Below, one piece after another: positions 1 through 11,282 of a stretch of 64,000 nucleotides of DNA. The stretch comes from Pseudomonas peli. Its GTDB lineage: Bacteria; Pseudomonadota; Gammaproteobacteria; Pseudomonadales; Pseudomonadaceae. Location: assembly GCF_900099645.1 (NCBI RefSeq), contig NZ_FMTL01000001.1:1116001-1180000 (forward strand), written 5' to 3'. Under the pieces are notes generated by a model. It was not told the DNA's origin. It was given only the letters and a program-made list of their open reading frames with translations, and made no database searches. The translations under genes were made by a program, and so were the position numbers. How positions within the stretch are numbered: position 1 is the stretch's first letter; each line of letters starts with the position of its first letter.

Positions 1-1876
<1,876 letters not shown>

Positions 1877-2000
1877 CGATGTCTCCCTTGCTGGCGATAG
1901 TGGCCTTGGCACAGCCAAGACGCGTACAGATTAAAGTCTGGAAATGACGATTACTCAGCTGTGACCCAAGGTCCGCCGAGGAAGTTTAGAAAAGACGGGA

Positions 2001-2372
2001 TCAGCCGCCGGACTTCTTGGCTTTAAAACCGTGCTTGATCAGCTCGGTCATCAGCAGCTCGACGTGGTCACCCTGAATCTCGATCACCCCATCCTTGAGC
2101 GAACCGCCGCAACCGCAGCGTTTCTTCAGGGCACTGGCAAGGTCCTTGAGCGGCTCCTCGGCCAGCGGGACACCACTGATGGTGGTCACCGTTTTGCCGC
2201 CACGACCTTTGGTTTCGCGGCGCACGCGGGCGATGCCATCACCGTCGGGGATCAGGGTCTGTTTGCAGGTACAGGCATCCACCGGCTGACTGCAGTCCGG
2301 GCAATGCCGGCCGCTGTCGGTGGAATACACCAGGCCGCTGAGTGCGGCGAATGACGAAGCTTTCTTGACCAC
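2001..2372 (-). CDS. Sui1/eIF1-like translation initiation factor (YciH family)
   Basis: This is a small basic protein of the SUI1/YciH family, 123 residues with a GTG start at 2372. The N-terminal part holds a Cys-rich zinc-binding-like cluster (CPDCSQPVDACTCK). The C-terminal SUI1 fold contains RRETKGRGGKTVTTISG and a KKRCGCGGS loop. The bacterial family is related to eukaryotic eIF1, but its role in bacterial initiation is not settled. I chose the GTG because a GAGG ribosome site lies about nine bases upstream and the family begins with MVKKASSFAAL. A longer open frame reaching 2510 adds low-complexity residues not expected in the family. It lies downstream of the Nudix gene and upstream of speA, on the same strand. 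Confidence 0.9.
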   Translation of the reverse strand: MVKKASSFAALSGLVYSTDSGRHCPDCSQPVDACTCKQTLIPDGDGIARVRRETKGRGGKTVTTISGVPLAEEPLKDLASALKKRCGCGGSLKDGVIEIQGDHVELLMTELIKHGFKAKKSGG

Positions 2373-2643
2373 CGGTTTGTCCTCGAAGGGGTCAGGATAG
2401 CGACTGGTCGACTGAGTGCTCGGGGTCGACCGCGAAGCCCCACTCTGGCAGGGGCAGCGCACCCTGGCGATACACGGCCAGGGCTTGAAGGCGGCGCAGT
2501 GTAACGGCAAAAGCCGCGACTGCTAAGTGTAAAAATGCGCCATTAATCGGCGGATTGGCGACCTTGTTCAAGATGCCGAACAAAACGTCCGGATATCCTG
2601 CACAAAGCCAGGGCTGACGCGGGGTTCGGCCGGTATCGAGGAC

Positions 2644-3180
2644 CTAGCGAGTGGCGGCCAGATAGCGCTGCAAGGCGGCCAGCGAATCGGGGCAATAGGG
2701 CAGGTGCTGGGTTTCGGCCAGCACCTCGTCGATGGAGATAAAACGCGCCTCCAGCACTTCCTCCGGCTGCAAACGCAACGGCGCATCGGACACCGCCGAG
2801 TAGGCCATGCACCACAGGCGGCTTTCCGGCGCGTCGTAGAGAAAATGCGCATGCTCGACCAACTGCGCGTCTTCGATACCCAGCTCTTCAGCCAGCTCGC
2901 GCGCGGCCGATTCGGCGTAGCTCTCGCCTTCGAGCACCATGCCGCCGGCTGCCACATCCCAGTAACCGGGGTACAGCGCCTTGCTAAGGGTACGCCGGTG
3001 CACGCACAGCAAGCCGGCACTGTTGAATAACAGGATGTAGGTGCCGCGCCCGAGCAAGTGCCGCTCGCGCAGCTCACTGCGCAGTACACCGCCGAGCGGA
3101 CGGTCCTGCTCGTCAACCCAGGCGATGCGCTCAGCATCAGAGGCGGCGCGGTGCGCCACCTCGGCTTCGGACCAGGCCAC
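2644..3180 (-). CDS. Nudix hydrolase (YfcD-like)
   Basis: This 178-residue Nudix hydrolase should cleave a nucleoside diphosphate linked to another moiety; the substrate cannot be read from sequence. The Nudix box starts at GGMVLEGESYAESAAREL and continues with AEELGI, matching G-x5-E-x7-REL-x-EE-x-G-I. The N-terminal part (VDEQDRPLGGVLRSELRE) resembles YfcD and IDI-like members. The start lies only three bases after the stop of the DUF2333 gene, so the two are almost certainly one transcript. A gap of about 270 bases separates it from the sui1-like gene. Confidence 0.88.
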   Translation of the reverse strand: MAWSEAEVAHRAASDAERIAWVDEQDRPLGGVLRSELRERHLLGRGTYILLFNSAGLLCVHRRTLSKALYPGYWDVAAGGMVLEGESYAESAARELAEELGIEDAQLVEHAHFLYDAPESRLWCMAYSAVSDAPLRLQPEEVLEARFISIDEVLAETQHLPYCPDSLAALQRYLAATR

Positions 3181-3183
3181 CGC

Positions 3184-4257
3184 TTAACCCTGCGACAGCA
3201 GTTGGCGCAGGTCAATCAGCCCGGCATTGGCCCGCGAGATGTAGTTGGCCATCACCAGCGAGTGGTTGGCCAGCAGGCCATAACCGCTGCCATTGAGGAT
3301 CATCGGACTCCACAGGGTTTCCTGGGCCGCTTCCAACTCGCGAATGATCTGGCGCACGCTGACAGTGGCGTTCTTCTTCGCCAGCACATCGGCGAAATCC
3401 ACTTCAATCGCACGCAGCAAATGCGCCAGCGCCCAGGCCTGACCACGGGCTTCGTAGAACACGTTGTCGATCTGCAGCCATGGCGTTTCGTAATTCACGC
3501 CTTCGATAAAATCAGCCTGGTCTGCGCTATCGGCCAGTGCCGGATCAACCACTGCGGTATTCAGACGCACCTGGCCGACACTCGCCGACAGGCGCTGCGA
3601 CAGCGAACCCAGACGCGTGGCGGCGTCGCCCAGCCAGTTATTCAGGTTGTCAGCACGGGTGTAGAACTGGGCATTGCCCTTGCTCGGGTCGCCCAAGCGT
3701 TCAAGGTAACCATCCAGTGACTTGATGCCTTCGGCGTATTCCGCCTCAGAGGCCGGCAACGCCCAGCTTTTGTGGTCGAAGTGGAAGCGCGGTTCGGCCT
3801 TGGCCAGGTCGGCGTCTTCGGTCGACTGCGATTGCGAGCGGGTGAAGTCTTTGCGCAGCGCACGGGACATGTCTCGCACCTGCACCAGCACTCCAAACTC
3901 CCAGCTCGGCATGTTGTCGAGCCACAGGCCCGGTGGAGCGAGGTCGTTCGCCAGGTAACCGCCCGGCTTGTTGAGCAAAGTGCCAGCGACCTGCTTCAGG
4001 GTCTCCACCGTGGTGTAGCCATTCACCAGCTTGCGCCCGCTAGCCTGAGCCGCGGCTTCGGCGCGTTGCTGCACGGAAAACTGCGCGGGCTCCTGGCTCC
4101 AGTACCAGCCCACCACCAGCGCCACGACCAGGTAAAGCCCGAGCAGGCCCGCGACCAAGCGCGTAGCCGTGCGTCCTGTCGATTGATTCGGTGAGGTGGT
4201 GGCGGTGTCTGCGGCGCCAGTGCGCGTTTCGGCCGTTCGGTTTTTCCAATCCAGCAT
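3184..4257 (-). CDS. DUF2333 family membrane-anchored protein
   Basis: This 357-residue protein has one predicted membrane segment near residues 33-53 after a polar, Thr-rich N-terminus. The remainder is a large, mostly helical domain predicted to be periplasmic. It matches the DUF2333 family of pseudomonads. Nothing visible suggests an enzyme: I see no conserved metal-site or nucleotide-binding motif. It is the first gene of a minus-strand pair with the Nudix hydrolase, three bases apart. It is transcribed away from gcbA, so the 307-base gap upstream must carry two divergent promoters. Function is unknown. Confidence 0.8.
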   Translation of the reverse strand: MLDWKNRTAETRTGAADTATTSPNQSTGRTATRLVAGLLGLYLVVALVVGWYWSQEPAQFSVQQRAEAAAQASGRKLVNGYTTVETLKQVAGTLLNKPGGYLANDLAPPGLWLDNMPSWEFGVLVQVRDMSRALRKDFTRSQSQSTEDADLAKAEPRFHFDHKSWALPASEAEYAEGIKSLDGYLERLGDPSKGNAQFYTRADNLNNWLGDAATRLGSLSQRLSASVGQVRLNTAVVDPALADSADQADFIEGVNYETPWLQIDNVFYEARGQAWALAHLLRAIEVDFADVLAKKNATVSVRQIIRELEAAQETLWSPMILNGSGYGLLANHSLVMANYISRANAGLIDLRQLLSQG

Positions 4258-4564
4258 GGCAATGTCCTTTTGTTACCCAAGTAGCAAACTCGCGACCGGC
4301 TGCATGACCCGGCGGCTGTTAGTTTGACCACAACCCTCAAGCAGGGTTGCGCAACTGCCTTGCACTATAAGGGAAGCGCAGCCGACTGAGCAGCGGCGAA
4401 CGGCAAACTTAGCGCCGGTTATGCCAATGGTGTATCTGTGATGCTATAGACAGAAGGCCGACGCCAATAGATCGACGGCGCTCGCAATAATTCAAACGAG
4501 TGTTAGCATTGCTAGCACTAAGCCATCACCCGTAGCCCTGCGCTGCCCTTACTGAAAACGGGCC
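4258..4564. other. Divergent intergenic region with two inverted repeats
   Basis: This 307-base gap separates the DUF2333 gene from gcbA and holds no credible gene. It has a 7-bp hairpin, CAACCCT at 4331-4337 with AGGGTTG at 4343-4349. A near-perfect inverted repeat (AGTGtTAGC, spacer ATT, GCTAgCACT) lies at 4499-4519, about 45 bases before the gcbA start. The latter has the look of an operator. A TATAAG-like -10 occurs near 4366, but I cannot pair it with a good -35. Confidence 0.5.
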
Positions 4565-6184
4565 ATGATCGAGCAAGAAGACCCTAGCCGCGACCGCCTC
4601 AAGCAGCACTTTGCCCAGCGTGTGATCAATCAGGCGCGTCAGGTATTGGAAGTCTGGCAGCGCCTGCAGCGCAGCGAGTGGAATGACGCCGGCATGGGTG
4701 AGCTGCGCGAGGCAACGCAATTGTTGCAGCGTTATGCCGAGCGCTTCGATCAAGCCGAACACAGCCAACTGGCTCTGGAAATCGACAGCTGCCTGCAACT
4801 GGTGACCGACAACCGCGGGCGCCTCAACAGCGAGCTGATCAGCCAGCTCAACCAGCTGCTGCAACGCCTGTCACGCACGGGCCTGCGGCATGGCGATCGC
4901 TTTGAGCAAACCGTGCTGCCACCCTTGCGCAAGCCGGTGTACTTGGCCTTGCAACACCTGGAGCGGGCCGAACAGCTGGTGCAACGCCTGGAATTCTTCG
5001 GCATGAATGCGATAGCCCTAGACAGCGCCAACGCGTTTCGCAATGCCATGCTTGAGCGTCATCCGGCAGCGATCCTGATGGAAGTGGACTTCTCCGGCCC
5101 CGGTTGCGGCCTGCAATTAGCCAAAAGCGTGCAGGAAGGCCTGGAACACACGATCCCACTGCTGTTCTTCAGCCCTGAAGACACCGACACCATGACTCGC
5201 CTGTCTGCTGTGCGCGCAGGTGGCCAGGAGTTCTTCACCGGCAGCCTGGATGCCTCGAACCTGTTCGAGCGCATTGAAGTGCTGACTAACGTGTCGCAAT
5301 ACGAGCCCTACAAGGTACTGATCGTCGACGATTCGCGGGCGCAGGCCACACACACCGAGCGGGTCCTCAACAGCGCCGGGATCGTCACCCGTACCTTGAT
5401 CGAACCCATCCAGGCCATGAGCCATCTGGCGGATTTCCAGCCGGACCTGATCATCCTCGACATGTACATGCCCGAGTGCAACGGCCCGGAACTGGCACAG
5501 GTGATCCGCCACAACGACCGCTATGTCAGCGTACCGATCATCTACCTGTCCGCCGAAGACGACCTCGACAAGCAGCTCGACGCGATGAGCGAAGGCGGCG
5601 ACGACTTCCTCACCAAGCCGATCAAGCCGCGCCACCTGATCGCCACCGTACGCAACCGTGCAGCGCGCGCGCGCAGCCTCAAGGCGCGCATGGTGCGTGA
5701 CAGCCTGACCGGCCTGTACAACCACACCCACACCCTGCAACTGCTCGAAGATGCGCGCTTCCGCGCCGAACGTGATGGCCTGCCGCTGAGCTTTGCGATG
5801 ATCGATATCGACTTCTTCAAGAAGGTCAACGACACCTACGGCCACCCCATGGGCGACCGGGTGATCAAAAGCCTGGCGCTGTTTCTCAAGCAGCGCCTGC
5901 GCAAGAGCGACCACATCGGTCGCTACGGCGGCGAAGAGTTCGCCGTGGTGATGCCCGACACCGACGCCGAATCGGCCCGCCGGGTCCTTGATGAGATCCG
6001 CCAGCGCTTCGCCGAAATCCAGTATTCCGCGCAGCCGCATGACCTGTCCTGCACCTTCAGCTGCGGCATCGCCCAACTGGCGCCGCAACTGGACGGCAAA
6101 CTGCTGTCGCAACAAGCCGACCTAGCGCTGTACGTGGCCAAACACGGCGGCCGCAATCAGGTGGCGATTTACCAGGGCGACTGA
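4565..6184 (+). CDS. gcbA: Diguanylate cyclase response regulator, GcbA-like (REC-REC-GGDEF)
   Basis: This 539-residue cytoplasmic protein should make c-di-GMP from two GTP. The order is a helical N-terminus, a degenerate receiver (about 130-245), an intact receiver (about 249-365; IVDD acidic pair, LIILDMYMPE phospho-Asp, TKPIKP lysine) and a GGDEF domain with active-site GGEEF near residue 455. An RKSD inhibitory I-site lies five residues before GGEEF, so feedback inhibition by c-di-GMP is expected. Position between DUF2333 and ctpL matches PA4843/GcbA, known to act in attachment and dispersal. The first receiver lacks the usual lysine (FFTGSL). The gene symbol rests on domain layout and synteny. 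Confidence 0.87.
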   Translation: MIEQEDPSRDRLKQHFAQRVINQARQVLEVWQRLQRSEWNDAGMGELREATQLLQRYAERFDQAEHSQLALEIDSCLQLVTDNRGRLNSELISQLNQLLQRLSRTGLRHGDRFEQTVLPPLRKPVYLALQHLERAEQLVQRLEFFGMNAIALDSANAFRNAMLERHPAAILMEVDFSGPGCGLQLAKSVQEGLEHTIPLLFFSPEDTDTMTRLSAVRAGGQEFFTGSLDASNLFERIEVLTNVSQYEPYKVLIVDDSRAQATHTERVLNSAGIVTRTLIEPIQAMSHLADFQPDLIILDMYMPECNGPELAQVIRHNDRYVSVPIIYLSAEDDLDKQLDAMSEGGDDFLTKPIKPRHLIATVRNRAARARSLKARMVRDSLTGLYNHTHTLQLLEDARFRAERDGLPLSFAMIDIDFFKKVNDTYGHPMGDRVIKSLALFLKQRLRKSDHIGRYGGEEFAVVMPDTDAESARRVLDEIRQRFAEIQYSAQPHDLSCTFSCGIAQLAPQLDGKLLSQQADLALYVAKHGGRNQVAIYQGD

Positions 6185-6242
6185 CCCCACCCGTCACGGC
6201 CGATCATCGGCCACTCAGCAGAAAACTGTGACGCAGTCGGCG

Positions 6243-6260
6243 CAGTCATATTACGGTCAC
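6243..6260 (+). promoter_or_regulatory. Candidate Pho box upstream of the chemoreceptor
   Basis: CAGTCAT (6243-6249), a four-base spacer ATTA, and CGGTCAC (6254-6260) form two heptamers in 11-base phase. They resemble the PhoB consensus CTGTCAT-N4-CTGTCAC, with one and two mismatches. A TAAATT -10-like element starts 10 bases after the box at 6271, the usual distance when a Pho box replaces the -35. The downstream gene is a CtpL-like receptor, and CtpL is associated with phosphate taxis. The site is inferred by eye. Confidence 0.5.
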
Positions 6261-6342
6261 GAAAAAGCAATAAATTCTGAGGCTTAGCAGCCGCCTTGAC
6301 GTCCACGTCGGCGGCCGAACCGTTCGTCATCGGTCGAGCCTT

Positions 6343-8307
6343 ATGCGCCTGAAATCCCTTACCAACCTCAATACCCTGCTGCTGGTTACCGTCTGCGTGG
6401 CCCTGGCAGCCACGCTCTGGTGGTCGCAACGTGCCCTGGAGCGCCCTTACCTGCTGATGGCACGCTACCTGAGCCTGTCCCAGCAGTTCCAGGGCGAAGC
6501 CGCGCAGAACATCAGCGCCTACCTGGACAGCGGCGACGCCCTGCGCCACAGCGCGGCCCTGCAATCGCTGGACAGCCTCGAACAGTCCATGACTGAATTG
6601 CCCACGCAATTGGCGGATAACCTGCGTCCCAGCCTCGCTGAACTCAAAGCCTTCAGTGCCAACGAACTGCTGGCCGCAGGCAAGCTCTCCGCCGACCCGC
6701 AAGGCCTGCTGTTACAAGCCGAGCGCGAGATGGACGCCGCACTGGAGCAGCTCGCGCAATACGCCGACAGCGGCGAAGCCAATGCCGCGGTTGCTTACCG
6801 CAAGCCGCTGTTTAGCGCTGCACGGCACCTCACCCGCCTGGCCCACGCACGCGACAAGCTGGTGCGCAGCGGCCGTAGCGAGCTGGCCAGCGAAGTAGAA
6901 CGTGAACTGACAGCCTTGGGTAAGCAGGCGCAAACCCTCACTGATCTGCCGCTGCTCGGCGTGGCCGACGCCAGCCAGTCGTCCAGCGATTCGTTTGCTG
7001 ACATGCTGGGCTTGGACGCCAGCAGTGAGAGCAGCGAGGCCGAAGACCGTGGTATTGCCCTCAAACGTGACCTGGCCAACCTGATCAGCCGCTACCCGGC
7101 CGAACTGCAACGCACCCGTAATCTGATCGAACAACGCGGCGCTCTGGCCACGAGCACGCGCATGCAGATCGATCAGGTACAGCAGGCGCTGGCCGCGCTG
7201 GAACCGCAAGTGCGCGCCGAACATGGTCGCATCCAGGGTGAAGTACAGCTGATACTCGGCTTGATGATCGGCCTGATTCTGTTGATTGCCCTGATCATCG
7301 ACACCCTCCAGCGACGCCTAACACGGGTACTCACGCACCTGGTCCCCGCACTGTCCGCCTGGGCGCAAGGCGATTTTGCCGCCGACATCCGCCTGGACTC
7401 ACGCACTCAAGAACTGCGCGATATCGAAGAGTCGCTAAACCGTCTTCGTGCCTATCTGGTCGACTTGGTCGGCACCATTCGCCGGCATGCCGAACAAGTA
7501 GTCGGTTCTAGTCGCACCCTGGCTGATCTCAGTGGCGGCCTGCACAGCGGCGCCGAACGCCAGGCCGGCGACACCGCGCAGATCCGCGATGCACTCGGAG
7601 AGCTGCAGGCCACCATCCAGCAGGTTGCCGGCGATGCCAGCCAGGCCGCCGACGCCAGCCGCGACGCTAATCGCGCTCTGGAACAGGGCCAGCAGGTGAT
7701 CGGCCACAGCCTTACCGGTCTGCACGAACTAGTCGATGAGGTGCAGGGCAACGCCCAGGCCATCGAACGCCTGGCCGAGGAAACCGCGACCATCGGCAAT
7801 GTGCTCACGGTGATTCGCGGCATCGCCGAGCAGACCAACCTACTCGCGCTGAATGCTGCCATCGAAGCGGCACGGGCCGGCGAGCTGGGCCGCGGCTTTG
7901 CCGTGGTCGCCGATGAAGTGCGCTCGCTGTCGCAACGCACCAGCGGCGCCACCGCGCAGATTCAGGAGCTGATCGGCCGCCTGCAACAGGCCGCGCTGCA
8001 ATCGGTGCAAGCCATGCGCACGCAGGTCGAACACGCCGAAGCCACCGCCAGCCAGGCGGAAGCCGCCGATGGTGCGCTGGATGAAATCGTCGTGGCGATC
8101 CGTACCATCGCCAGCATGGCCGAGCGCATTGCCGACGCCACCGCGCAGCAGAGCGGCGCGGTCAGCGAAATTCGCGGGCACAGCGAGCGCATCCACCAAC
8201 TTGGCGGCGACAACCTGCAGCGCATCGGCGAGGGCCGTAATCAGGGCGACCAACTGCTGCAACTCGGCGGACAACTGCATACCGCCGTGCAGGCGTTCAG
8301 GGTCTAA
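6343..8307 (+). CDS. ctpL: Methyl-accepting chemotaxis protein, CtpL-like
   Basis: This 654-residue inner-membrane chemoreceptor has TM1 at about residues 10-28, an all-helical periplasmic sensor (about 29-300), TM2 at about 302-322, a HAMP region and a long cytoplasmic coiled coil. The signalling tip reads [19 protein letters not shown] near residue 500, where CheA and CheW would bind. The sensor domain is long and helical, with no Cache-like motifs. Position between gcbA and dsbD matches PA4844/CtpL, reported as a receptor for inorganic phosphate. The upstream candidate Pho box fits that role. The ligand is inferred from synteny, not from visible binding residues. Confidence 0.82.
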   Translation: MRLKSLTNLNTLLLVTVCVALAATLWWSQRALERPYLLMARYLSLSQQFQGEAAQNISAYLDSGDALRHSAALQSLDSLEQSMTELPTQLADNLRPSLAELKAFSANELLAAGKLSADPQGLLLQAEREMDAALEQLAQYADSGEANAAVAYRKPLFSAARHLTRLAHARDKLVRSGRSELASEVERELTALGKQAQTLTDLPLLGVADASQSSSDSFADMLGLDASSESSEAEDRGIALKRDLANLISRYPAELQRTRNLIEQRGALATSTRMQIDQVQQALAALEPQVRAEHGRIQGEVQLILGLMIGLILLIALIIDTLQRRLTRVLTHLVPALSAWAQGDFAADIRLDSRTQELRDIEESLNRLRAYLVDLVGTIRRHAEQVVGSSRTLADLSGGLHSGAERQAGDTAQIRDALGELQATIQQVAGDASQAADASRDANRALEQGQQVIGHSLTGLHELVDEVQGNAQAIERLAEETATIGNVLTVIRGIAEQTNLLALNAAIEAARAGELGRGFAVVADEVRSLSQRTSGATAQIQELIGRLQQAALQSVQAMRTQVEHAEATASQAEAADGALDEIVVAIRTIASMAERIADATAQQSGAVSEIRGHSERIHQLGGDNLQRIGEGRNQGDQLLQLGGQLHTAVQAFRV

Positions 8308-8444
8308 CAGACGGTTAACGGCCGCTGGCGCGGCAATCTGTCGCGCACCATACAGCCTGTAGACAAGACCGCTTACAGCCTGGGTCGTGCCCTCAGCCGC
8401 CCGCCTCCGCTATGATGCGGCGATTCCCGCATCACGAGCCTGCC

Positions 8445-10211
8445 ATGCACCGTCTACTCAGCCTGCTTCTGCTTCTGGTCGTACTGCCGGCCAGCGCCGG
8501 CCTGTTCGATAAGCCGCCCGCTCCTGCGCAGCTCGGCGCGCCCCTGAACAACAGCGCGGACTTCCTGCCGGTACGCGAGGCGTTCAAGCTGAGCCTGATC
8601 AGCAGCTCCAGCGAGTCGGTCAAACTGCGCTTTGTCGCGGCCGAAGGTTATTACCTGTATCGGCACCGCTTCAGCTTCAGCAGCGAACCTACCGATATAA
8701 GCCTGGGTCAGGCCGTGCTACCGGCCGGCCAAGCCAAGCATGATGAGTACTTCGGCGATGTCGAGGTCTATTACGAGGTGCTGGATGTCGAGGTGCCGGT
8801 CGACAACCCGGACAATCGCCCCTTCAACCTCAGCGTCAACTACCAGGGCTGCGCCGACAAAGGCCTGTGCTACCCGCCGGAAACCGAAGTACTGGCGATT
8901 GGCGGCGGTGCAGCGACCCGCAGCGCCACGCCGGATGCCGCAACACCCTGGAGCTGGACCGATCTGGCGCTGTTCTTCCTCGGTGGCCTGGCGCTGACCT
9001 TTACCCCGTGCGTGCTACCGATGCTGCCAATCCTCACCGGCGTGGTGCTGCGCGGCCAACCCGGCGGCATGCGCAGCCTAGTGCTGTCGCTGGCCTACGT
9101 GCTGCCGATGGCCCTGAGCTTTGCCATCCTCGGCGCGCTGATGGGCCTGTTCGGCGCGGAACTCAACCTGCAGGCACGCCTGCAATCGCCCTGGGTGCTG
9201 GTGCCGTTTGCGATCTTCTTCGCCCTGTTCGGCGCAGCCAGCCTGGGCTTTCTCGAACTGCGCCTGCCAGCCGCAATTGATGGCCCGTTACAGCGCCTGA
9301 GCCAGAAACTGCAGGGCGGCACAGTTTTCAGCGCCGCAGCGCTCGGCGTACTGTCCAGCGTGCTGGTTTCACCCTGCGTCTCCGCGCCACTGGCCGGCGC
9401 GCTGCTGTACATCAGCGCCAGCGGCGATGCCCTTGGCGGCGGCCTGAAACTGCTGGCTCTAGGCCTGGGCATGGGCGCCCCCCTGGTGCTATTCGCCGTC
9501 GGTGGCGGCGCCTTGCTACCGAAATCCGGGCCGTGGATGCTCACCGTGCGCAACCTGTTCGGCGCACTGCTGATGGCGGTGGCGATCTGGCTGCTCGAGC
9601 GCGTCGTACCCGGCCCAGTCAGCCTGGCGTTGTGGGGCTTGCTCGCCGCCGGCATCGCACTGTGGCTCGGGGTGCTGGAACTGACGCCGAAAACCCATCA
9701 CCAGAAACTCGCGCAACTGCTCGGTCTGCCCCTCCTGGTCTACGCCCTGGTAGCCTGGGTCGGCGCACTGCAAGGCCAGGATGACCCGCTACGTCCGCTT
9801 GGCCGCATGGTCAGCACCGCCGAAGCCACTCAGGTTCAATCCGGTCAGTGGCAAACCATCAGCACCCCCGCCGAGCTAGATGCGGCGTTGCTCACCGCAC
9901 AGAACAACGGCAAGCCGCTGCTGCTCGACTGGTACGCCGACTGGTGCATCAGCTGCAAGGTGATCGAGCGCGAAGTGCTCAACGCCCCGGAAGTCGGCCG
10001 CCAGCTCGGCGACTATCAACTGGTGCGTTTCGACATCACCGAAAGCAACCCCGCCCAGCGCGCCCTGCTCGACCGCTACCAGCTGTTCGGCCCGCCGGCG
10101 ATTCTGCTGTTCGACGCCAAGGGTGACGAATGGCTGGATCTGCGTGTCGTAGGTGAGGTGGATGCGGCGACCTTTGCTGCCCGCCTGAGCACGGCACGGG
10201 AACGTTTTTAA
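8445..10211 (+). CDS. dsbD: Thiol:disulfide interchange protein DsbD
   Basis: DsbD carries electrons from cytoplasmic thioredoxin across the inner membrane to periplasmic DsbC and related proteins. All three modules are visible in 588 residues. There is a signal peptide (1-18) and an N-terminal alpha domain with a Cys pair in GCADKGLCYPP. The eight-helix membrane domain has its redox Cys in FTPCVLPMLP and VSPCVSAPL. The C-terminal thioredoxin-like domain has WYADWCISCK near residues 497-506. I start at the ATG at 8445, where the signal peptide begins. An in-frame ATG at 8412 would add 11 non-signal residues. The synteny counterpart is DipZ (PA4845). Confidence 0.93.
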   Translation: MHRLLSLLLLLVVLPASAGLFDKPPAPAQLGAPLNNSADFLPVREAFKLSLISSSSESVKLRFVAAEGYYLYRHRFSFSSEPTDISLGQAVLPAGQAKHDEYFGDVEVYYEVLDVEVPVDNPDNRPFNLSVNYQGCADKGLCYPPETEVLAIGGGAATRSATPDAATPWSWTDLALFFLGGLALTFTPCVLPMLPILTGVVLRGQPGGMRSLVLSLAYVLPMALSFAILGALMGLFGAELNLQARLQSPWVLVPFAIFFALFGAASLGFLELRLPAAIDGPLQRLSQKLQGGTVFSAAALGVLSSVLVSPCVSAPLAGALLYISASGDALGGGLKLLALGLGMGAPLVLFAVGGGALLPKSGPWMLTVRNLFGALLMAVAIWLLERVVPGPVSLALWGLLAAGIALWLGVLELTPKTHHQKLAQLLGLPLLVYALVAWVGALQGQDDPLRPLGRMVSTAEATQVQSGQWQTISTPAELDAALLTAQNNGKPLLLDWYADWCISCKVIEREVLNAPEVGRQLGDYQLVRFDITESNPAQRALLDRYQLFGPPAILLFDAKGDEWLDLRVVGEVDAATFAARLSTARERF

Positions 10212-10331
10212 CGCCCCGAGTCATATATTTGCCGCAATCTGCGGTCATCGTGTCGACTATTGCTGAGAACTGGACAGTCCCGCGCTGTCGCGGCATAGTC
10301 CTGCGCAGTAGAAAAACAAGGATTAAGGATC

Positions 10332-10781
10332 ATGGCGACCTTATTGGTATTGCACGGCCCCAACCTCAACATGCTCGGCACCCGCGAGCCAGGGGTTTAC
10401 GGCGCCGTCACCCTGGAGCAGATCAACCTCGACCTGGAGCGCCGTGCGCGTGAGGCAGGCCACCATCTGCTGTACCTGCAGAGCAATGCCGAGTACGAGC
10501 TGATTGACCGTATTCACGCCGCAAAAGGCGAAGGTGTCGACTTTATCCTGATCAATCCTGCCGCTTTTACTCACACCAGCGTCGCATTACGTGACGCATT
10601 GCTGGCAGTGAGCATCCCATTCATCGAAGTGCATTTGTCCAACGTGCACAAACGCGAAGCTTTCCGCCATCACTCCTACTTTTCAGATGTCGCGGTGGGA
10701 GTGATCTGCGGCCTTGGCGCCAGCGGTTATCGACTGGCCCTGGAGGCTGCACTCGAACAACTTGAACTTAAGCGCCCCTGA
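10332..10781 (+). CDS. aroQ: 3-dehydroquinate dehydratase, type II
   Basis: This enzyme converts 3-dehydroquinate to 3-dehydroshikimate in the shikimate pathway. It is the small type II dodecameric form, 149 residues, the normal length. Diagnostic segments are [17 protein letters not shown] (catalytic tyrosine loop), [29 protein letters not shown] and [17 protein letters not shown], with the catalytic histidine. An AAGGA ribosome site precedes the ATG. It is followed after 22 bases by accB and accC, a conserved arrangement in pseudomonads. Confidence 0.97.
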   Translation: MATLLVLHGPNLNMLGTREPGVYGAVTLEQINLDLERRAREAGHHLLYLQSNAEYELIDRIHAAKGEGVDFILINPAAFTHTSVALRDALLAVSIPFIEVHLSNVHKREAFRHHSYFSDVAVGVICGLGASGYRLALEAALEQLELKRP

Positions 10782-10803
10782 CCTCACCGGGAGTTGAACC
10801 ACT

Positions 10804-11265
10804 ATGGATATTCGTAAAGTCAAAAAACTGATCGAGCTGCTGGAAGAGTCCGGTATCGACGAGCTGGAGATTCGCGAAGGCGAAGAGTCCGTGCGGATCA
10901 GCCGTCACAGCAAGCAGCCGGCCTTTATGCAACAGCCGATGTACGCCCAGGCGCCTGCGCCTGCAGCTGCTCCGGTTGCTGCAGCAACGGTCGCCACTGA
11001 AGCAGCAGCCCCGGCTGCCGCCAAGCTGAATGGCACCGTGGTGCGCTCGCCGATGGTCGGCACCTTCTACCGCGCATCCGGCCCAACGTCAGCCAACTTC
11101 GTAGAAGTCGGCCAGAGCGTGAAGAAAGGCGACATTCTCTGCATCGTTGAAGCGATGAAGATGATGAACCACATCGAGGCCGAAACCAGCGGCGTGATCG
11201 AATCCATCCTGGGCGAGAACGGTCAGCCGGTGGAATACGACCAGCCTCTGTTCACCATCGTTTGA
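10804..11265 (+). CDS. accB: Acetyl-CoA carboxylase biotin carboxyl carrier protein
   Basis: AccB carries the biotin that shuttles a carboxyl group in malonyl-CoA synthesis, the first committed step of fatty acid synthesis. The 153-residue protein has an N-terminal assembly region, an Ala/Pro-rich flexible linker (about 40-75) and a biotinyl domain with [13 protein letters not shown]. The biotinylated lysine is near residue 119, followed by the typical C-terminal FTIV. It lies 17 bases upstream of accC. Confidence 0.97.
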   Translation: MDIRKVKKLIELLEESGIDELEIREGEESVRISRHSKQPAFMQQPMYAQAPAPAAAPVAAATVATEAAAPAAAKLNGTVVRSPMVGTFYRASGPTSANFVEVGQSVKKGDILCIVEAMKMMNHIEAETSGVIESILGENGQPVEYDQPLFTIV

Positions 11266-11282
11266 TCCACGGAGAGCCAGCG

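Noticed and set aside
1905..1919. Small hairpin CTTGGC/GCCAAG in the sui1-speA gap
   Set aside because: Only six base pairs with no T-run; too weak to call a terminator.
2373..2510. Upstream extension of the Sui1-like gene
   Set aside because: The extra residues are Pro/Ser-rich and unlike the family, and the GTG at 2372 has its own ribosome site.
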